NCBI GenBank assembly: GCA_035654135.1 | Contig: DASRXN010000157.1 | Coordinates: 1-38,558, forward strand | Source of the DNA: Fen-999 sp035654135 | GTDB lineage: Bacteria > Pseudomonadota > Gammaproteobacteria > Burkholderiales > Rhodocyclaceae | DNA: 38,558 bases | Direction: 5' to 3' | Shown here: in pieces, positions 8,683-17,194 of the stretch | How positions within the stretch are numbered: the stretch's first letter is position 1 | Layout of the letters: every line of letters starts with the position of its first letter | Program-made: the position numbers and the translations under genes | Notes under the pieces: generated by a model | The model's database searches: none | What the model was told of the DNA's origin: nothing | What the model saw: the letters and a program-made list of their open reading frames with translations, nothing else

Positions 8683-9879
8683 ATGAACTTCTTCTCGGCC
8701 ATCTTTGCGCGCGCCCTCACATCACGCAATTACCGGCTTTATTTCACGGGCCAGCTGATATCCCTCGCCGGCACCTGGATGCAACAGATCGCCATGATCT
8801 GGCTGGCCTGGCGGCTGTCGAATTCGGCCCAGGTCCTCGGCATGGTCGGCTTTGCCAGCCAGATTCCGATCCTGCTCCTGGGGCCCTTCACGGGCGTGCT
8901 GACCGATCGCTTCGATCGGCGACGGATTCTGATCATCACCCAGTCGGTAGCCATGTTGCAGGCGCTGATGCTGACTGCCCTGACCTGGCTGCAATGGATC
9001 TCGCCCAGTGCGCTGATCGGCATGGCTTTTGTCCTGGGCTGTGTCAATGCGCTGGATGTTCCGGCACGCCAGGCGTTTTCCGTGCAACTGGTGGACAACC
9101 GTGCCGACCTGCCGAATGCGATTGCCCTCAATTCGCTGCTGATGAACACCGCGCGCTTCGTCGGCCCGGCCTTGGCCGGTTTGGCGGTCGCCAGCATCGG
9201 TGAAGCATGGTGCTTCGCCATCAACGCCGCCTCGTACCTGGCGGTGATCCTGGCGCTGCTCGCCATCGATTCGAAGAGCCGCAGCACGATCCATGAATCC
9301 GCATTGGCCGCTTTCCGCGAGGGATTTCGCTACGTCCTCGACCACCCGGACATTCGCTCGCGTCTTCTGGTCGTGGCCGCCGTCAGCTTTCTGGTGACGC
9401 CCTATGCAGTCCTGATGCCGCTTTTCGCCAGCACGATCTTTCATGGCGATGCCCGCACCTACGGCTTCCTGATCGGCTGCGCCGGCGCAGGATCGTTGCT
9501 GGCAGGGCTCTATCTGGCGAGCCGCAAGGGCACGGAGGGATTGTCGCGGCGGGCAATCGGTGCCGTGATCGTCACCGGGGCGGCCCTGTCTCTGTTCGCC
9601 ATCAACCATTTGTTGCCGCTTGCTTTCGTCATCGTCATGGCGCTGGGCTTCTCGGTGATCCTGGTCATCGCCGGCAGCAACACCCTGATTCAGGTCTGGG
9701 TCGAAGATGCCTATCGTGGCCGGGTGATGGCCATCTTTTCGATGGCGTTTCTGGGCGTCGCGCCGCTCGGCAGCTTCGCCGTCGGCCATCTGGCTCACTA
9801 CGTGGGTGTTCAGCCAACCTTGCTGGGGTGTGGGATTGCCACGGTCCTGGTGGGCCTCATGGCCAGACATCGCCTGTGA
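8683..9879 (+). CDS. Major facilitator superfamily exporter (MFS_3/EntS-like)
   Basis: 398 residues with about twelve hydrophobic segments. The MFS loop motif between TM2 and TM3 is visible as GVLTDRFDRRRILI near residues 72-85, and the N-terminal FTGQLISLAGTWMQQIAMIWL is typical of the enterobactin-exporter-like/MFS_3 group. The substrate is not known. It lies 25 bases behind the DUF364 gene and probably shares its transcript. If the DUF364 protein handles a metal chelate, export of a chelator is one possibility, but nothing in the sequence proves it. It converges on the haemolysin-III gene with a 4-base gap. Confidence 0.85.
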   Translation: MNFFSAIFARALTSRNYRLYFTGQLISLAGTWMQQIAMIWLAWRLSNSAQVLGMVGFASQIPILLLGPFTGVLTDRFDRRRILIITQSVAMLQALMLTALTWLQWISPSALIGMAFVLGCVNALDVPARQAFSVQLVDNRADLPNAIALNSLLMNTARFVGPALAGLAVASIGEAWCFAINAASYLAVILALLAIDSKSRSTIHESALAAFREGFRYVLDHPDIRSRLLVVAAVSFLVTPYAVLMPLFASTIFHGDARTYGFLIGCAGAGSLLAGLYLASRKGTEGLSRRAIGAVIVTGAALSLFAINHLLPLAFVIVMALGFSVILVIAGSNTLIQVWVEDAYRGRVMAIFSMAFLGVAPLGSFAVGHLAHYVGVQPTLLGCGIATVLVGLMARHRL

Positions 9880-9883
9880 TGTA

Positions 9884-10531
9884 TCACGCGGCGTAATTGA
9901 GTACCGCGAAAAAGTGGCAGCCGGTGCCGGCCGTGACGAAGCCATGCCATACGGCGTGTCCGTAGCGGATGCGGGAATCGAGCATGAAGAACGCCACCCC
10001 CACCGTATAGGCGACGCCGCCGGCCACCAGCAAGGCGATGCCCGGCAGCGGGACGTGCTCGACCAGCGGCACGGCCGCAATCAGCACGAGCCAGCCCATG
10101 ACGAGATAGAGCCCCGTCGACAGCCAGCGATGCGACAAGCGGTCAAAAACCTTCAGGACGGTGCCGGCGACCGCCAGCGACCAGACGATGCCGAACAGCG
10201 TCCAGCCCCACGGACCGCCCAGCGCGCCGAGCGAGAACGGCGTATAGCTGCCGGCGATGAAGAAGTAGATGGCGCTGTGATCGAGCTTCATGAAGATGCG
10301 TTTCAGGCGACCCGGCCGCAAGGCGTGATAGAGCGTCGAGGTCAGGTAGAGCAGGATCATCGTCGCCGCAAAGACGCTGGCGCCGACCACGTTGGCAGCG
10401 CCGAAATCCTGCGCCGCCACGATCAGGAATGGTGCGCCAACGATGGCCGCCAGCAGCGCCACGCCATGACTGACGCTGTTGGCGATCTCCTCGCCCGGAC
10501 TCGGGTGACCGACTCTTATTTCGACAGCCAT
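9884..10531 (-). CDS. Haemolysin III / TrhA family (PAQR-like) membrane protein
   Basis: 215 residues with seven predicted membrane helices. Family motifs are HPSPGEEIANSVSHG at the N-terminus, STLYHAL, LDHSAIYFFIAGSYTPF, and GHAVWHGFVTAGTGCHF near the C-terminus; the conserved Ser, Asp and His residues that bind zinc in PAQR-like proteins are all present. Bacterial members are linked to membrane-lipid homeostasis, and the haemolysin name is historical. Its start overlaps the end of the upstream histidine-kinase gene by 16 bases, so it is probably the second gene of that transcript. Confidence 0.88.
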   Translation of the reverse strand: MAVEIRVGHPSPGEEIANSVSHGVALLAAIVGAPFLIVAAQDFGAANVVGASVFAATMILLYLTSTLYHALRPGRLKRIFMKLDHSAIYFFIAGSYTPFSLGALGGPWGWTLFGIVWSLAVAGTVLKVFDRLSHRWLSTGLYLVMGWLVLIAAVPLVEHVPLPGIALLVAGGVAYTVGVAFFMLDSRIRYGHAVWHGFVTAGTGCHFFAVLNYAA

Positions 10532-12852
10532 TTCAGTACCGTTGTGTAGAGCAACTCCGGCTTGACCGGCTTGAAAATGAAATCATTCATGCCGGCATTC
10601 AGGCAGCGCCGCTTGTCCTCGGCGAACGCATTCGCCGTCATGGCCAGAATCGGCGTCCGGCGATATTGGGGAAATTGGCGAATCTGCCGGGTCGCTTCCA
10701 GCCCGTCCAGGTTCGGCATCTGCATATCCATCAGGATCAATGCATAGTCGTTCGCGACGGCCAGTTTGAGGGCTTCTGCCCCGTCTCCCGCAACGTCGAC
10801 TGTCAGTCCAACATTATTCAGCATGGCCAACGCCACTTCCCGGTTGATCGGTTCGTCCTCGGCCAGGAGAATGTGTGCCCCCGGATAATCCCGATTGAGG
10901 ATTTCCTCTGCCAACTCTGAACTTGGCAGACCTGCGGCTATTTCGTCCGGCCCGCCCTTTTTCAATCTGACGGAAAACCAGAAGGTGCTGCCTACCCCTG
11001 GCGTGCTGTCCACCCCGGCATCGCCGCCCATGATCTGAGCGATCTTCTTGGTAATGGCCAACCCCAGGCCGGTGCCCCCATACTGGCGCGTCAAGGTGTT
11101 GTCGGCCTGCTCGAACGCGGCGAAGAGCCGGGGCAGGGACTCCGGCGCAATGCCGATGCCGGTGTCCGTCACCTCGAAGCGGATCAGGGCATCGACGGGG
11201 TTGTCTTCCAGCAGCCTTGCCCGCAGGGTGATCGTGCCGGCCTCGGTGAATTTGACGGCGTTGGCGGCGTAGTTGAGCAGGGCTTGCTGCAGCCGGGTCG
11301 CATCGCCGAGCAGACCCGACGGCAAGGTGGCGACTTCCGTGCGCCACGTCAGGTGCTTGGCCTCAATCTGCTCGCGCAGAATCGAGGTGACATTGCTGAT
11401 CAGATTTTCGACCCAGATCCCGGTTTCTTCCAGCTCGAACTTGCCGGCTTCGATCTTGGAGAGATCGAGAATGGCGTTAATGGTGCCGAGCAGGTGTTTG
11501 CTGGCGGCTTCGAGCTTGCCCATCTGCTCCGTCTGCCTTGGCTTGAGGCCGTCCCGCCGGATCAGGTGGGCCATGCCGGAAATAGCGTTAAGCGGTGTTC
11601 TGATCTCGTGACTCATGTTGGCCAGAAAGCAGCTCTTTGCCTTCGTCGCAGCTTCGGCTCTTTCGCGCGCCAGTATCGCTTCCCGCTCCGCTTCCTTGCG
11701 GGCCTGAATATCCGCGATGACCGAGACGAAATAGTCCGGTGTGCCGTCATGTTTTCGCACCAGCGTGGTGAACCGGTCGGTCCACACGGAACCACCGTCC
11801 TTGCGCAGGTAACGCTTTTCCCGGGTGACGTCCTGCACTTCGCCGGAGAGCATCCGGAGCCGGTCGGCTTCGCTGGCGTCCCGATCATCCGGATGCGTCA
11901 CGTCATGAAGCTTCAGCGCTTGCAGCTCGATTTCGCTGTACCCCAGCATTTCACACACCTTCCTGTTGGCGCGCAGCCAGCGCCCATCGGGGGAGAACAA
12001 GCCGATGCCGGCGGCCGCCTGCTCGAACGTGGCTTCAAACTTCACCTCGCTGTCTCGCAATGAAGCCTCGGCCCGTTTGCGTTCGGTGATGTCGATGGCG
12101 ATGCCGCACACCGCCCAGATTTCATCGTCGCAATCGACGAGCGGGTACTTCAGGGAATTGAAGGTGTGCATGCCATCGTCGAGTGGGGCGACCTCTTCCG
12201 TCTGGATGGCCTTGCCGCCACTTACGACTTTTTGATCGACGGCGCGAAATGCGTCGGCCACCGCTTGCGAAAACAGATCATGGTCCCGGCGCCCGAGCAT
12301 GGAGAAATTGGTGACATGAAACTGCTCGGCGAACATTGCGTTTACCGTCAGGTAGCGGCCATCGAGGTCCTTGACGAAGATCATGGCCGGCGTATTGTCG
12401 ATGACCGATTGCAACAGACCCCGGTGCCGCCTCAGCGAAGCTTCCGCCCGCTTTCGCTCCGTGATGTCGCGGACGAAGACCAGTCCGATGCCGCCCCCCT
12501 CGCCATTGAGTGGCACTGCACTGACTTCCACGTCGACCGGTGTGCCATCCAGCTTGAGATAGACCTCCTCGTGCAACGGCATGCGCTCGTTGTGGTCCAG
12601 CACCCGGTTCATCCGTTCCTGGGCCACCGGGTGGCATTTCGGGAGGACGCGTTCGAGAAAGAACTGGCCGATCAGTTGGTCCGCGGAAGCTACACCGAAC
12701 AAGACCTGCGCTGCCGGGTTGAGATAGGTAAAACGCCCCGCCGACAACGTGAAGATTGCATCGGGAGCATTGTCCGCCAGGATGGCGAACTGTTCCTTGT
12801 CCTGAATCACCGTAGTCCTCCCGGCCGGAAATGGCAGCTGATCCGGAATCAT
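10516..12852 (-). CDS. Hybrid sensor histidine kinase, three PAS domains, HisKA, HATPase, receiver
   Basis: 778 residues, with no signal peptide or membrane helix, so probably soluble. Order: PAS1 about 20-135, PAS2 145-260, PAS3 270-390, HisKA about 405-470 with phospho-acceptor H415 in ANMSHEIRTP, HATPase about 515-630 (DTGIGIA at 563-569, GGTGLGLAI at 592-600), receiver about 658-775 with phospho-acceptor D709 in LILMDMQMP. No Hpt domain or DNA-binding output is attached and no response regulator is next to it, so its partner must lie elsewhere. It overlaps the downstream haemolysin-III gene. The signals sensed by the PAS domains are not readable; there is no obvious haem or flavin motif. 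Confidence 0.93.
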   Translation of the reverse strand: MIPDQLPFPAGRTTVIQDKEQFAILADNAPDAIFTLSAGRFTYLNPAAQVLFGVASADQLIGQFFLERVLPKCHPVAQERMNRVLDHNERMPLHEEVYLKLDGTPVDVEVSAVPLNGEGGGIGLVFVRDITERKRAEASLRRHRGLLQSVIDNTPAMIFVKDLDGRYLTVNAMFAEQFHVTNFSMLGRRDHDLFSQAVADAFRAVDQKVVSGGKAIQTEEVAPLDDGMHTFNSLKYPLVDCDDEIWAVCGIAIDITERKRAEASLRDSEVKFEATFEQAAAGIGLFSPDGRWLRANRKVCEMLGYSEIELQALKLHDVTHPDDRDASEADRLRMLSGEVQDVTREKRYLRKDGGSVWTDRFTTLVRKHDGTPDYFVSVIADIQARKEAEREAILARERAEAATKAKSCFLANMSHEIRTPLNAISGMAHLIRRDGLKPRQTEQMGKLEAASKHLLGTINAILDLSKIEAGKFELEETGIWVENLISNVTSILREQIEAKHLTWRTEVATLPSGLLGDATRLQQALLNYAANAVKFTEAGTITLRARLLEDNPVDALIRFEVTDTGIGIAPESLPRLFAAFEQADNTLTRQYGGTGLGLAITKKIAQIMGGDAGVDSTPGVGSTFWFSVRLKKGGPDEIAAGLPSSELAEEILNRDYPGAHILLAEDEPINREVALAMLNNVGLTVDVAGDGAEALKLAVANDYALILMDMQMPNLDGLEATRQIRQFPQYRRTPILAMTANAFAEDKRRCLNAGMNDFIFKPVKPELLYTTVLKWLSK

Positions 12853-12947
12853 ATCAACCGCAGCAATCAGGGGGGATCAAATCTTACCGGACCTGGCGGT
12901 CGATGTACGACAAGGCCGGCCTCGCTTACCGTAAGGGATGCGACAGA

Positions 12948-13907
12948 TCATTCACTCGCTTGCAAACCATGCTTGACCGCCGTCATTTCGGCCAGAATGG
13001 AGACGGCGATCTCGGGCGGAGTACGACTGCCGATGGGCAGACCCGCCGGGCCATGCAAGCGATCGAGCTCGGCCTGTGACAGGTCGAAATGCTGTCGCAG
13101 CCGCTCGCGCCGTCGCTCGTTGTTGATCCGTGAACCGAGGGCGCCGACATAGAATGCCGGCGACTTCAGCGCTTCGAGCAACACCATGTCGTCCAGCTTG
13201 GGGTCGTGGGTCAGCGCGACGATGGCGCTGTGCGGATCGAGCCCCAGTTCGATCACTGCGTCGTCCGGCATGCCCGGCACCAGCGTCGTTCCCGGCACAT
13301 TCCATTCGGTGGCATATTCGCTGCGCGGATCGCAGATGAAGACCTGGTAGTCCAGCGCCTGCGCCATCTGGGCGAGGTAGGTGGAAATCTGCCCGGCGCC
13401 GACAATCAACAGGCGCCAGCTTGGGCCATGCAGCGTGGTCAGTGTCCGGCCATCCCAAGCCAGCGCGTCGCCGGCTGAGCCGGGGGCAATCAAGGCACCC
13501 GGCTGGCCGATGACCACGCTGCGCAGAGCGAGCTGGCCGGCGGCAATTCGCTTGCTCATGGTTTGCAGCGAGGCGACATCCGGCGATGCCTCGATCACCA
13601 GTTCCATGCGGCCACCGCAAGGCAGGCCGAAGCGACGAGCCTCATCAGGCGTGACGCCGTAGCTCACCACGAAGGGGGCCGCTATTGCTTCGAAGTTGCC
13701 TTTCAAACAGCGGTCAATGAGGTCGCCTTCGATGCACCCGCCGGAAACCGAGCCTTGCACCTGGCCGTCGTCGCGCAACGCCATCCATGCGCCCGGCGGG
13801 CGGGGCGCCGAGCCCCAGGTCCGGGCGACGGTGACCAGCGTGAAGCGATGCCCGGCTGCCGCCCAGCGTTGGACGGCAGCGAGAACCTGCGTATCCTGGC
13901 TGTCCAA
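12948..13907 (-). CDS. xdhC: XdhC-family molybdenum-cofactor insertion/sulfuration factor
   Basis: About 319 residues. The N-terminal XdhC/CoxI domain shows TVARTWGSAPRPPGAWMAL and GSVSGGCIEGDL; the C-terminal Rossmann domain shows LLIVGAGQISTYLAQMAQ. XdhC proteins bind molybdenum cofactor, promote its sulfuration and deliver it to xanthine-oxidase-family enzymes. I place the start at a TTG at 13907, one base after the stop of the hydroxylase gene; an ATG at 13979 would overlap that gene by 71 bases and add a sequence without family similarity. It is third in the set-1 operon, so its client is probably that hydroxylase. Its usual cytidylyl-transferase companion, MocA, is encoded 10 kb away with set 2. 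Confidence 0.85.
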   Translation of the reverse strand: MDSQDTQVLAAVQRWAAAGHRFTLVTVARTWGSAPRPPGAWMALRDDGQVQGSVSGGCIEGDLIDRCLKGNFEAIAAPFVVSYGVTPDEARRFGLPCGGRMELVIEASPDVASLQTMSKRIAAGQLALRSVVIGQPGALIAPGSAGDALAWDGRTLTTLHGPSWRLLIVGAGQISTYLAQMAQALDYQVFICDPRSEYATEWNVPGTTLVPGMPDDAVIELGLDPHSAIVALTHDPKLDDMVLLEALKSPAFYVGALGSRINNERRRERLRQHFDLSQAELDRLHGPAGLPIGSRTPPEIAVSILAEMTAVKHGLQASE

Positions 13908-13908
13908 G

Positions 13909-16113
13909 TCAGGCCGCCAGTTCTGCTGAGTTGAAGGGCAGGCGCCGCAGGCGCTTGCCAGTGGCGGCGGCGATGGCATTGGCGACGGCCGGCGCGACCG
14001 GCGGCACTCCCGGTTCGCCGATGCCGGTCGGTGCTGCTGTCGAGGGCACGATATGCACCTCGACCACCGGCATTTCGTCGATGCGCAGCAGCGGAAAACC
14101 GTCGAAGTTGCCCTGCTCGACGAGCCCTTCCTTGAGTGTGATCGCCTCGTGCAGCGCTGCTCCGAGCGCGAAGCCGACCGCTCCTTCGACCTGCGAGCGG
14201 ATGTTGTCCGGATTGATCGCCGTGCCGCAATCGACCGCGCAAACGACGCGGTCGACCTTCATGGCCCCGTCTTTCCTGACGGTCACTTCGGCGACCTGCG
14301 CGACGTAGGAATTGAATGATTCATGAACCGCGATGCCGCGACCACGCCGTTCGCCGGCCGCCGCCTTGAGCGGCCTGCCCCAGCCGGCCTTGTCGGCAGC
14401 CAGCTTGAGCACGCCGGCATGGCGCGGGTGTTCGGTGAGCAGTTCAAGCCGAAGGGCAACCGGGTCCTTGCCCATCGCGGCCGCGACTTCATCGAAAAAT
14501 GTCTCAGTCGAATAGGCCGTGTGCGAGGAACCTACCGAGCGCCACCAGAGTACCGGTACGCCGATATCCTTCGGCGTATGCAGATCGACGGTCAGGTTGG
14601 GGATGGCGTAGGGCAGGTTGGCAGCACCCTCGACAGAGACCATGTCAATGCCGTCCTTGACCAGCATCTTTTCAAAAGGCGAGCCGATCAAAATGGATTG
14701 CCCGACCAGCCGGTGGCGCCAGCCGATCAGTTTGCCGCCGCCATCCAATGCAGCTTCAAGTACGTGGTGGAAGAGCGGCCGGTAGTAGCCGGCACGCATG
14801 TCGTCCTCGCGCAGCCAGACCAGCTTGACCGGCGCCCGACCATTGATCGCCTTGGCAATCTGCGCCGCCTCCAGCACATAGTCGGAATCCTTGCAGGCGC
14901 GCCGCCCAAAGCTGCCGCCGGCGTAGAGCATGTTGATCCTGACCTGCTCAGGCTTGAGGCCGAGCACCTGGGCCAAGCCGTACTGGTCGCCGGTATGCAG
15001 TTGTTCGCCGTTCCAGACTTCGCAACCATCGGCATCCAGGCGAATGACGCAGTTCAGCGGCTCCATCGCGGCGTGGGCGAGATAGGGAAAATCGTAGGCG
15101 GCACTGACCACCCTGGCCGCCCCGGCAAAGGCCAGGGCGGTATCGCCGACCTGCTTGGCAACCGCCCCTGGCGACTTGGCCATTTCCTTGTAGATGGCGA
15201 GAATTTCATCGCTGCCCAACTTGAAGGCGGTGCTTTCGTCCCACGTTATCGACAGCGCATCGCGGCCCTTCTTGGCGCTCCAGGTGTCGCTGGCGAGCAC
15301 AGCCACGCCCTGCGGTATCTGCACGACCTCGACGACGCCCTTGACTGCTTTTGCCCGGCTGGCATCGAAGGACTTGACGGTCGCGCCGAAACGCGGCGGA
15401 TGCGCGACCACGGCAACCAACATGCCGGGCAGGAAGACATCCTGCGTGAAGCGGGCCGAGCCGTTGGTCTTGGCCGCGGTGTCCTTGCGCTTGGCCTGCT
15501 TGCCGATCAGGCGAAAATCCTTGGGATCCTTTAGCTTGGGGTCGGTCGGTACGGCTTCCTTGGCCGCATCGACGGCCAGTTCACCAAAGCTCGCCTTGCG
15601 GCTGCTGGCGGCATGGCTGACTACACCATCATGAACGACGATGTCGGCCTCACCCACCTGCCAGCGCCGCGCTGCCGCCGAAACCAGCATGGCCCGTCCG
15701 GCCGCACCGGCCTTGCGCATCTGCTCCCAGGAATTGGCCATCGCCGTGCTGCCGCCGGTACCCTGCGCCGGACCCCAGAACAGGTTGTTGTAGCGCTTGG
15801 CATCGGCCGGTGCGCCTTCGACGCGCACTGTCTTCCAGTCGGCATCCAGTTCTTCGGCCAGGATAGTTGCGAGGCCGGTGTAGGTGCCCTGGCCCATTTC
15901 CAGGTGCTTGGAAATTACTGTCACGCTGTTGTCGATGCCGATACGCAGGAAAGCATTCGGCTCAAAGTTAACCGCAGCCGCCAGACCTTCGCCCGCTTTG
16001 CCTGGACCGGCAGCCGGCGCCGCCAAAGCCGGCAGACAGAAGCCTAAAGTCAGGCCGGCGCCGGCCTGCAGGAATTGGCGACGACTGAGGTTCTCAATCA
16101 CGATTTCGCTCAT
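13909..16113 (-). CDS. Molybdenum-binding large subunit of a Tat-exported xanthine-oxidase-family enzyme (IorB-like), set 1
   Basis: 734 residues, matching the isoquinoline 1-oxidoreductase beta / aldehyde oxidase group. The N-terminus carries a Tat signal (SRRQFLQAG at residues 10-18, then a hydrophobic stretch ending ALAAPA), so the mature enzyme is periplasmic. Family blocks include EMGQGTYTGLATILAEELD, GGSFGRRACKDSDYV, and the catalytic glutamate E700 in GIGEPGVPP. The ATG at 16113 has a perfect AGGAGG seven bases upstream. The partner [2Fe-2S] subunit is encoded immediately upstream and has no signal of its own, so it should be exported as a folded complex. The substrate is probably an aldehyde or N-heterocycle; the sequence does not decide which. 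No dedicated cytochrome c subunit follows. Confidence 0.9.
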   Translation of the reverse strand: MSEIVIENLSRRQFLQAGAGLTLGFCLPALAAPAAGPGKAGEGLAAAVNFEPNAFLRIGIDNSVTVISKHLEMGQGTYTGLATILAEELDADWKTVRVEGAPADAKRYNNLFWGPAQGTGGSTAMANSWEQMRKAGAAGRAMLVSAAARRWQVGEADIVVHDGVVSHAASSRKASFGELAVDAAKEAVPTDPKLKDPKDFRLIGKQAKRKDTAAKTNGSARFTQDVFLPGMLVAVVAHPPRFGATVKSFDASRAKAVKGVVEVVQIPQGVAVLASDTWSAKKGRDALSITWDESTAFKLGSDEILAIYKEMAKSPGAVAKQVGDTALAFAGAARVVSAAYDFPYLAHAAMEPLNCVIRLDADGCEVWNGEQLHTGDQYGLAQVLGLKPEQVRINMLYAGGSFGRRACKDSDYVLEAAQIAKAINGRAPVKLVWLREDDMRAGYYRPLFHHVLEAALDGGGKLIGWRHRLVGQSILIGSPFEKMLVKDGIDMVSVEGAANLPYAIPNLTVDLHTPKDIGVPVLWWRSVGSSHTAYSTETFFDEVAAAMGKDPVALRLELLTEHPRHAGVLKLAADKAGWGRPLKAAAGERRGRGIAVHESFNSYVAQVAEVTVRKDGAMKVDRVVCAVDCGTAINPDNIRSQVEGAVGFALGAALHEAITLKEGLVEQGNFDGFPLLRIDEMPVVEVHIVPSTAAPTGIGEPGVPPVAPAVANAIAAATGKRLRRLPFNSAELAA

Positions 16114-16124
16114 GGTCAATCCTC

Positions 16125-16583
16125 CTAGCCCAGCGTCCTGGCGGCTTCGTGAATGGCTGCCCGGATGCGCACGTAGGTCGCGCAGCGGCAGAGGTTGGCG
16201 GACATGGCGTTGTCGATGTCGGCATCGCTGGGCTTGCGGTTCTTGCTCAGCAACGCGACGGCACTCATGATCTGGCCTGACTGGCAGTAACCGCACTGCA
16301 CAACATCCAGCTTGCGCCACGCTTCCTGCACCGCCTTGCCGACCCGATTGGCATCGATTGCCTCGATGGTGGTGATCTTGCGGCCGGCCACTGCCGATAC
16401 CGGCACGGAACAGGCACGGATTGGCGTACTATCCACGTGCACCGTGCAGGCGCCGCATAGCGCCTGGCCACAACCGTACTTGGTGCCCGTCAGGCGCAGG
16501 GTATCGCGCAATGCCCACAGCAGGGGAGTGTCGGGCGCAACATCGAGCTGGTGCAATTTGCCATTCACATTGAGTTGAATCAT
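16125..16583 (-). CDS. [2Fe-2S] small subunit of molybdenum hydroxylase (IorA-like), set 1
   Basis: 152 residues, normal for IorA/CoxS-type subunits. The plant-type cluster is bound by C38, C43, C46 and C58 (YGCGQALCGAC...RAC), and the second cluster by C97, C100, C132 and C134 (QCGYCQSG, LCRCATY). It relays electrons from the molybdenum site to an external acceptor. It starts at ATG 16583 and ends 11 bases before the large subunit. It is closely similar to the set-2 subunit at 21134-21583 over the first 60 residues, so the two are paralogues. Lacking a signal peptide, it depends on the large subunit's Tat signal for export. Confidence 0.94.
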   Translation of the reverse strand: MIQLNVNGKLHQLDVAPDTPLLWALRDTLRLTGTKYGCGQALCGACTVHVDSTPIRACSVPVSAVAGRKITTIEAIDANRVGKAVQEAWRKLDVVQCGYCQSGQIMSAVALLSKNRKPSDADIDNAMSANLCRCATYVRIRAAIHEAARTLG

Positions 16584-16649
16584 GGGCAGGCTCCGCTGGT
16601 CAGGGTGGCAGGGGCGGTGATCTGTGCCGTCGACATCGGATTTTTGATG

Positions 16650-16709
16650 TCCGACAAGAATTGGCGAAATTGGTTCGCTGTCGGATATTAATCCGCGTCG
16701 GCCTCATAT
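16650..16709. promoter_or_regulatory. Cluster of palindromes upstream of molybdenum hydroxylase set 1
   Basis: Within the 204-base gap 16584-16787 three inverted repeats follow one another. The first pairs TCCGACA (16650-16656) with TGTCGGA (16679-16685) and contains an inner GCGAA / TTCGC pair (16664-16668, 16674-16678). The second is CGGAT-ATTA-ATCCG at 16682-16695. The third pairs CGGCC with GGCCG across seven bases, just after. They are placed as operators for the minus-strand hydroxylase operon; no regulator gene is adjacent and no clear -35/-10 pair was found. Confidence 0.4.
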
Positions 16710-16772
16710 TGGCCGGCGATACTCCCTATGAGCCCGAATCTCCAGTGTGCAATCAGGGCCAGGAGCAGATGT

Positions 16773-16786
16773 TCAGGCTTGCCTGA
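16773..16786 (-). terminator. Weak hairpin after the hemerythrin-like gene
   Basis: TCAGGC and GCCTGA, separated by two bases, lie directly downstream of the hemerythrin stop. The stem is short and no T-run follows, so termination here is only possible. Confidence 0.2.
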
Positions 16787-16787
16787 C

Positions 16788-17192
16788 TTAGGTGGTCAAG
16801 TGCTGCTCCAGGGCAGCGCGATGCTTCTCGGCGGAGCCGACGATATGCCCGGTCCACCACAGGGCCAGGAAAGTCTGGAGCTCATCTTTATCGAAATTCT
16901 CGGTAGTGATGATTTCGGCCGCCAGGTACTCGAACTCGTCCCGTTCGTCCCGGAGCTCATCGAGCAAGGCATCGCCGTGACGGGCGAGCAGCGCCTCCTC
17001 GGTCGCAAAGTGCTCGCGCGCGCGCATCATCAGCTCGTCGAAGACCTTGCGGAATTCCCGGTCGCCTTCCGCGCTGGTGTCGGCGAGGTAGTCGGCCAGG
17101 TCATTGCACTGCGCCAGGATATTCCCGTGCTGGGCGTCGAGGACTTCATTCCCCACGCTGTATTGCGGGTCCCATTGCACGCGGTTCGGCAC
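16788..17192 (-). CDS. Hemerythrin-like protein with incomplete iron site
   Basis: 134 residues, the length of a bacteriohemerythrin, starting with the usual VQWDPQYSVGNEVLDAQH. Canonical ligands kept are H22 (DAQH), H61 and E65 (EHFATEE) and H116 (TGHIVGS). By alignment to the family pattern the two histidines of the third helix are replaced by L80 and R84 (in DELRDERDEF), and the bridging aspartate five residues after H116 is A121. Thus three of seven ligands are missing, so a normal O2-binding di-iron site is unlikely. It is the last gene of the FeS-NrfD-cytochrome operon, two bases after an unknown gene. It may be a structural subunit, may bind a different metal, or may be decaying; the clean reading frame argues against decay. 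Confidence 0.82.
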   Translation of the reverse strand: MPNRVQWDPQYSVGNEVLDAQHGNILAQCNDLADYLADTSAEGDREFRKVFDELMMRAREHFATEEALLARHGDALLDELRDERDEFEYLAAEIITTENFDKDELQTFLALWWTGHIVGSAEKHRAALEQHLTT

Positions 17193-17194
17193 GG

